From NCBI RefSeq assembly GCF_014898055.3, contig NW_023601212.1, positions 44,194,329 through 44,258,328 on the forward strand: a stretch of DNA of 64,000 nucleotides. Direction: 5' to 3'. Under the pieces are notes generated by a model. It made no database searches. It worked only from the letters and a program-made list of their open reading frames with translations, and had not been told where the DNA came from. The stretch comes from Talpa occidentalis. Taxonomy: Eukaryota; Chordata; Mammalia; Eulipotyphla; Talpidae. Of the stretch, positions 59,550-64,000 are shown in pieces (the first letter of the stretch is position 1; each line of letters starts with the position of its first letter). The position numbers were made by a program, and so were the translations under genes.

Positions 59550-61152
59550 GAGAAGGGTAAATCACTGAAGTCACTGCAATATAAATACATGATTGCATCA
59601 TGACAAATCCAGAATTAAAAACACAACTATTAAAAACCTTCTAATAATATTACAAAAAGGCAATTTGGGTGATTATTGCAATACTTTCCTGTTGTCTTCT
59701 GAAAGACATTCACTTCAGATAATGCTGATGAGGTATAGCTTTGGAAAGAATTATTGACTGGAATTTTAAGTGCACTTTAGGAGAAGAGAATGGGAATTGT
59801 TCAATACTAATATAGTTCCTGTCATGGAAGGAAAATATAGGTACTAACATTTATCAGTTATTGAAAATAATAAATAATTTGTACAGCAATTTCTTTTCCA
59901 GATATTGTTCTAACTTACATATATCAACATCTATAATTTTTAGATATACAATATATATATAGAGTGTATATGCTCTCTATATAGTAGTTTTGTATATACA
60001 TATATACATATGTATATGTAATGTACATATGTTTTGTACATTAAAGTGGGTGGTATTGAAAAAGACACTTGGATAGATCAGAGACCAGGGAAAATTATGC
60101 AACAAAATAATATAGTACATTACACTGAAAATAAAAATATAATAATAAATATTCCTTTGATAAAATGACAATATTATAATTGCTGGAGAGGAAAAATGTG
60201 AGAAAGCAATGTCATATAAAAGAGAGATTATTTCTAAATAGCTTTAGGTAACCATGGAAGGAAATTAACAGACACAACTATTTACCAACTCTATGAGAAA
60301 TGATGTGGGGGGGGCAAACACAGATTCATTAACTCCTTCCACTGACAGCTATTTTGAATGCTATATTGACTATCATACCTGAATACCCAGGTAAATGATA
60401 GAAGTACAACATTATTGATTAGTGTGGCATAATGAATTGTTTATCTTTCTCACTCTTAAAAATGCTTCAGTGTGATCATTTTGGTTGTGAAACCATACAA
60501 CATAATAGCATAACATTAATAAGTCCTCTTTATTACAGGAAATAGTCCAAACAAATATGTCTAAATTTATTGGACTGCTTGCAGTATAAATAAAAACTAC
60601 AATTGTCAAAAAGGGGTGAGATACCTTTTCTGCATACAGATTTTCAAAGTCAGATCACATGATTTCTGACTTCCTCCTTCTCCACTCTGGTTATAAGCAT
60701 TTGTGACTAGGAATCTGACCCTATGACTAAGTCTGTATTTATGCACATTCATCTATAAATATAAGGGAAATGTTCCCAAGGAAACTAAACTACTTACTAC
60801 TGTAAGTGGAAATTAAACTACTTACTGATGTAAGTAGGGAAACGTCATCATCTTTCTATTAATATCTAGTTCTCTGTAAGTACAGGCCTCTTAGAATTAT
60901 AATTAATTAATTGACCTTGACTAAAGACATTCTACATTTATTTTAAAGCAATATTATAGATTAGTGAAAACCAATGCTGGATATTGTTTTCATCTTAGCA
61001 AATTGTGACTCACATAGTTTCGAAATCATAGCATAATATAAGAAATTACCAATTCTAAATGATGAAGTGTTGTAATGACTTTAATAATGAAGTCACTTTA
61101 GCCCACAAATACCTTGAAATTGATTCTTACAAGATTAATTATTATTTCTAAA
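59550..61152. other. A/T-rich sequence with a TA-rich palindromic run
   Basis: No gene. TA/CA alternation at 59940-60035 includes ACATATGTATATGT-type palindromes, and a 28-base duplication lies at 60786-60839. Confidence 0.45.
60786..60839. repeat. Tandem duplication, period 28
   Basis: TAAACTACTTACT at 60786 recurs at 60814, each followed by a short variable stretch and GTAAGT. Confidence 0.8.
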
Positions 61153-61170
61153 TCATTCAAACTTAGTTTT

Positions 61171-61842
61171 TTTTTTTTGCTTTTCATTTTTTTTTAATAA
61201 TAAATTTTATTTTTATATTCCCCCATACAATTGCAAACGCCCCATTCTGACCCCAATCCTTCCCCTCCTGCCCCCCACCCCCCAAAAAGTGTCTCTGGTT
61301 CATAGTTTTTTGTTGATTTTGATTTTCACTTTCTTATATTCATTTTCCTGGTTCCTTATTTAAGTTTTCTAGATTCCTGCTATGAGTGAGACCATCCGGT
61401 ATTTTTCTTTTTCTTTTTGGCTTATTTCGCTGAGCATGATCCCTTCCAGCGCCATCCATGTTGCTGCAAATTGCATGTGTTTATCTTTTTTGAATGCTGA
61501 GTAATATTCCATGGTATATATGTACCACATCTTCTTGATCCAGTCATCTATTTTTGGGCATTTGGGCTGTTTCCAAAGCTTAGCTATTGTAAATAGTGCT
61601 GCTATAAACATAGGGGTGCAGGTGTTCTTTGGAATTGATGTTTCTGTGTTCTTTGGGTAAATACCTAGGAGTGGAATTGCTGGATCATATGGAAGCTCTA
61701 TGTTTGGTAGGTCCAGAAATCTCCACACAGCTCTCCATAGTGGTTGGACCAGTTTGCACTCCCACCAACAGTGCAGAAGAGTTCCTTTTTCTCCACACCC
61801 TCGCCAACATTTGTTGTTGCTAGTTTTTTTAATATGTGCCAT
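61171..61842 (-). mobile_element. LINE-1 copy E, 5'-truncated
   Basis: Antisense 3' UTR and last part of ORF2. Exact 18-base TSD TCATTCAAACTTAGTTTT at 61153-61170 and 61843-61860. The tail region holds two T runs separated by GCTTTTCA. Confidence 0.96.
61369..61842 (-). pseudogene. L1 ORF2 C-terminal fragment (copy E)
   Basis: The last 157 codons of ORF2 in one open frame, from the truncation point to TAG at 61369. It contains the CX3CX7HX4C motif (CWRGCGEKG...C) and the conserved end RMVSLIAGI. With no endonuclease or reverse transcriptase it can have no enzymatic role. The absence of lesions in 474 bases, together with the exact TSD, fits a recent insertion. Confidence 0.93.
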
Positions 61843-61860
61843 TCATTCAAACTTAGTTTT

Positions 61861-62500
61861 AAGCTAGTCATACATCAATTTAAAATACATAATTACAACT
61901 CATGTTGCACCAAATTGAATCGACAGAACCTATTCAAACGTTCTCACTATTATCTTATTTAATGCTTTTGCTAGAAGTTATTTTGGAAAAATTCTCATTT
62001 GTTTACTTTTTTAAATTCATATTTGGAAGAGGAAAATTGCTTGACCTATTTTTATAGCTTTGAACATAAATAAAAATAATGCTAAGTATAATCCTACCCC
62101 ACAGTTGAGGGAACTTTATCTTACTTTAAATCCAGATATATTCATAATGTTATATTTGATCATAATCCCCCATAAATCTCTGGCAACATCATCCCTAAAA
62201 CACAACATACTGTGCAATATACACAGACACACAACACACACATGTATACAACCCACCTAACCATATACCACCACTAGTGCCAAGGTGTCAGCTTTTCTCA
62301 TGCAAGTTCCTTTTCCTGGCATAATCTTTTCCCTCTATTGTTATGATTTAGCAATTTTACTAAAGAGCAAAGAAATGAGCAGGTGACTGCAAGGATGAAA
62401 TGGAATATTGTACCCTGAGTTTTTTACCTGGACTTATATTAAATATGCTCTCCTACTCCAGAAACTGAAACAATTTATTTCACCTTTTATTCATCTATTA
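61861..62500. other. A/T-rich unique sequence
   Basis: Nothing recognised except a short ACAC-rich run at 62221-62242. Confidence 0.45.
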
Positions 62501-63320
62501 TGTATAGAATAATGTCCCACCTCCGACCAAAGAAGTAAAGCCCTCAAACTTATAAATTTTTAAACTTACAGCAAAAGGGACTTTGCAAATGTGACTAAGT
62601 TAAGAATTTTGAGATAGGGAGATTATCCAAAATTACTGGGCAGACCCAATTAATCACAAGTCTCTTTTTTTTTAATTTTAAAAGGGTGTTTTTTTATAAC
62701 AAATGTTTATTTCATTTTTTTTAATGTTTATTTCATTTATTTACTCATACAAGCACTGGGTACAGTCAGAAGGGCGGGAGGATGAGAGAATTCACCAGAG
62801 CCAGAGCGGGGAACAGAACAAGCAGACCAACACTGCTGAGGGGAGCAGCGGGCGCAGCAGAAGTCTGTCACATCATGTGGGACCCTCGCTGGTGGCCGGG
62901 ATTGAACCGGCACTGCAGAAGCTGCGGGCAGCTTTGCAGCCCAGGGCTCAAACGCTGCGCCAGCAGGGGAGGCCCCACAAGTCTCATTTTGAGTGGAAGA
63001 AGGAGGTTACAGTCAGAAAGACAGCAGGAATTCAGATGGCCTCTACTTGCTGAAAAAGAAAAGGAATTGATTCTCTTCTGAAGTTTTCAAAAGGAATGCA
63101 TTTTCACTGCATGAATGGAATTTGTGACTTTATAAGAATCCTGAGAGCTAGCTGGCTCTGTTTTACCATGTGTTGGCAGTCTGCAAATTAAAAATGGATT
63201 CTCATTGCAACCCATTCTCTGGCATCCTACTCTCAAATTTTCATCTCCCAAAACAATGAGGAATAAATTTATGTTGTTTAACCATCGAGTCTTTTGGTTC
63301 TTTTGGGATCCAGGACATAC
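62501..63320 (+). mobile_element. MLT1-like LTR, split by a SINE
   Basis: 'gggactttgcaaatgtgactaagttaag' and 'gagatagggagattatcc' with 'cccaattaatcacaag' are MaLR/MLT1 blocks. After the SINE the 3' end 'aggaataaatttatgttgtttaacca' follows. The middle is diverged and the ends are approximate. Confidence 0.72.
62665..62975 (-). mobile_element. tRNA-derived SINE inside an MLT1-like LTR
   Basis: T runs, TTTATTTACTCATACAAGCA tail, body and head CCAGCAGGGGAGGCCC. TSD CACAAGTCTC at 62655-62664 and 62976-62985. The left tail contains a duplicated AATGTTTATTTCATTT unit. Confidence 0.93.
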
Positions 63321-63324
63321 TTAA

Positions 63325-64000
63325 TGTCCTAATTGATTCCTGTCCAAAGAGCATTACTCTCCTTGTGTTACTTCTCTGTAACATCTCCTTTTACCAGGGT
63401 ACTATGAATTTTTATAAACTTAATTCCTTGGTATTTGGGACCATATGTGTTTAAAATAATCTTTGCCTTATTTTGAAATAAAAATGGAAGTGATGAATAA
63501 CTAAACTAATGTTTATTCACTGTTACTCTGCTAGTGACTTCAAAATACATAAATAAAAAGGAAGGTGTCAGTGTTCTTATCATTAAAACTGTGAAAATCC
63601 TTTCCATTCATTCCCTATGCTACATTTTCTCCTTGAGAGTCTACTGACATAAGCTTAGATGACACTTTAATGAAGAAATTTACAATTAAAGTCATAAATA
63701 CTTACTAATCAAAATATGTGAAATGTATATTCATAACACTACTTTGAATTTCAAATGTTTTTCAATGAACACATGGCAAACTTGGAAAATTCTACATATT
63801 TATTCAATCCTCATTCAACATATATCCCAATGGCAACAGAATGCAAATTTTTAAACAAATAAATATAAAAATATTTAGATTTCACTGATAATCAACAGTC
63901 AGTACATTTTGATTGAGCCCTTAGTTACCATTCCAGGTACTAAAATCAATTGCAATGACTACTCTTGCCAAAGCCCTGATCTCAGATAGATTACCTCCCA
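63325..64000. other. Unique sequence, nothing recognised
   Basis: A/T-rich, without an ORF of note. Confidence 0.45.

Noticed and set aside
1..64000. Novel multi-gene system
   Set aside because: All long frames are parts of L1 elements or their shadows; the remaining sequence gives no gene cluster.

Overview
The window looks like intergenic or intronic DNA of a placental mammal. The evidence is the repeat content: long LINE-1 (L1) copies with endonuclease/reverse-transcriptase ORFs, about seventeen copies of a tRNA-derived SINE with A/T-rich tails, MIR and L2 relics, MaLR-type LTR relics, and A/T-rich unique sequence with no long host ORF. I recognise no host exon, tRNA, rRNA or other host RNA gene. 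The SINE is not one I can name. Its TAAATAAATAAA-type tail resembles SINEs of carnivores and some bats, so a laurasiatherian is plausible but unproven.

Layout. 1-4381: 5'-cut L1 on + (L1-A). 4.4-11.3 kb: A/T-rich sequence with L1/HAL1-like, L2 and SINE insertions. 11358-18001: full-length L1 on - (L1-B), carrying a 340-bp solo LTR in ORF2. 18.2-28.2 kb: mostly unique DNA with SINEs, L2 and MIR. 28271-34913: second full-length L1 on - (L1-C), with a SINE in its 5' UTR. 35-38.5 kb: SINEs, MIR and older L1/L2 fragments. 38505-43622: nearly full-length L1 on + (L1-D), abutting a truncated SINE. 45.3-48.4 kb: an ancient L1 that received three SINEs and lies against a MaLR-type LTR. 48.9-56.3 kb: L1 3' fragments, SINEs and LTR-like sequence. 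61171-61842: short 3' L1 (L1-E). 62.5-63.3 kb: MLT1-like LTR split by a SINE. Six copies of the younger L1 type (A-F; F is older) cover roughly 24 kb.

How the parts relate. L1 ORF1p (coiled coil, RNA binding) and ORF2p (endonuclease, reverse transcriptase, Cys-rich end) normally copy L1 RNA and, in trans, SINE RNA. Many insertions here keep target-site duplications (TSDs), which allows relative dating. Every ORF1 or ORF2 copy that lies fully in the window is broken by stops or frameshifts, so no autonomous element is present. The most interesting observations are stepwise 7-residue length differences in the ORF1 coiled coil among L1-B, L1-C and L1-D, the solo LTR with an exact 6-bp TSD inside L1-B, and the L1-D/SINE junction without a TSD. 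I found no sign of a new multi-gene system.
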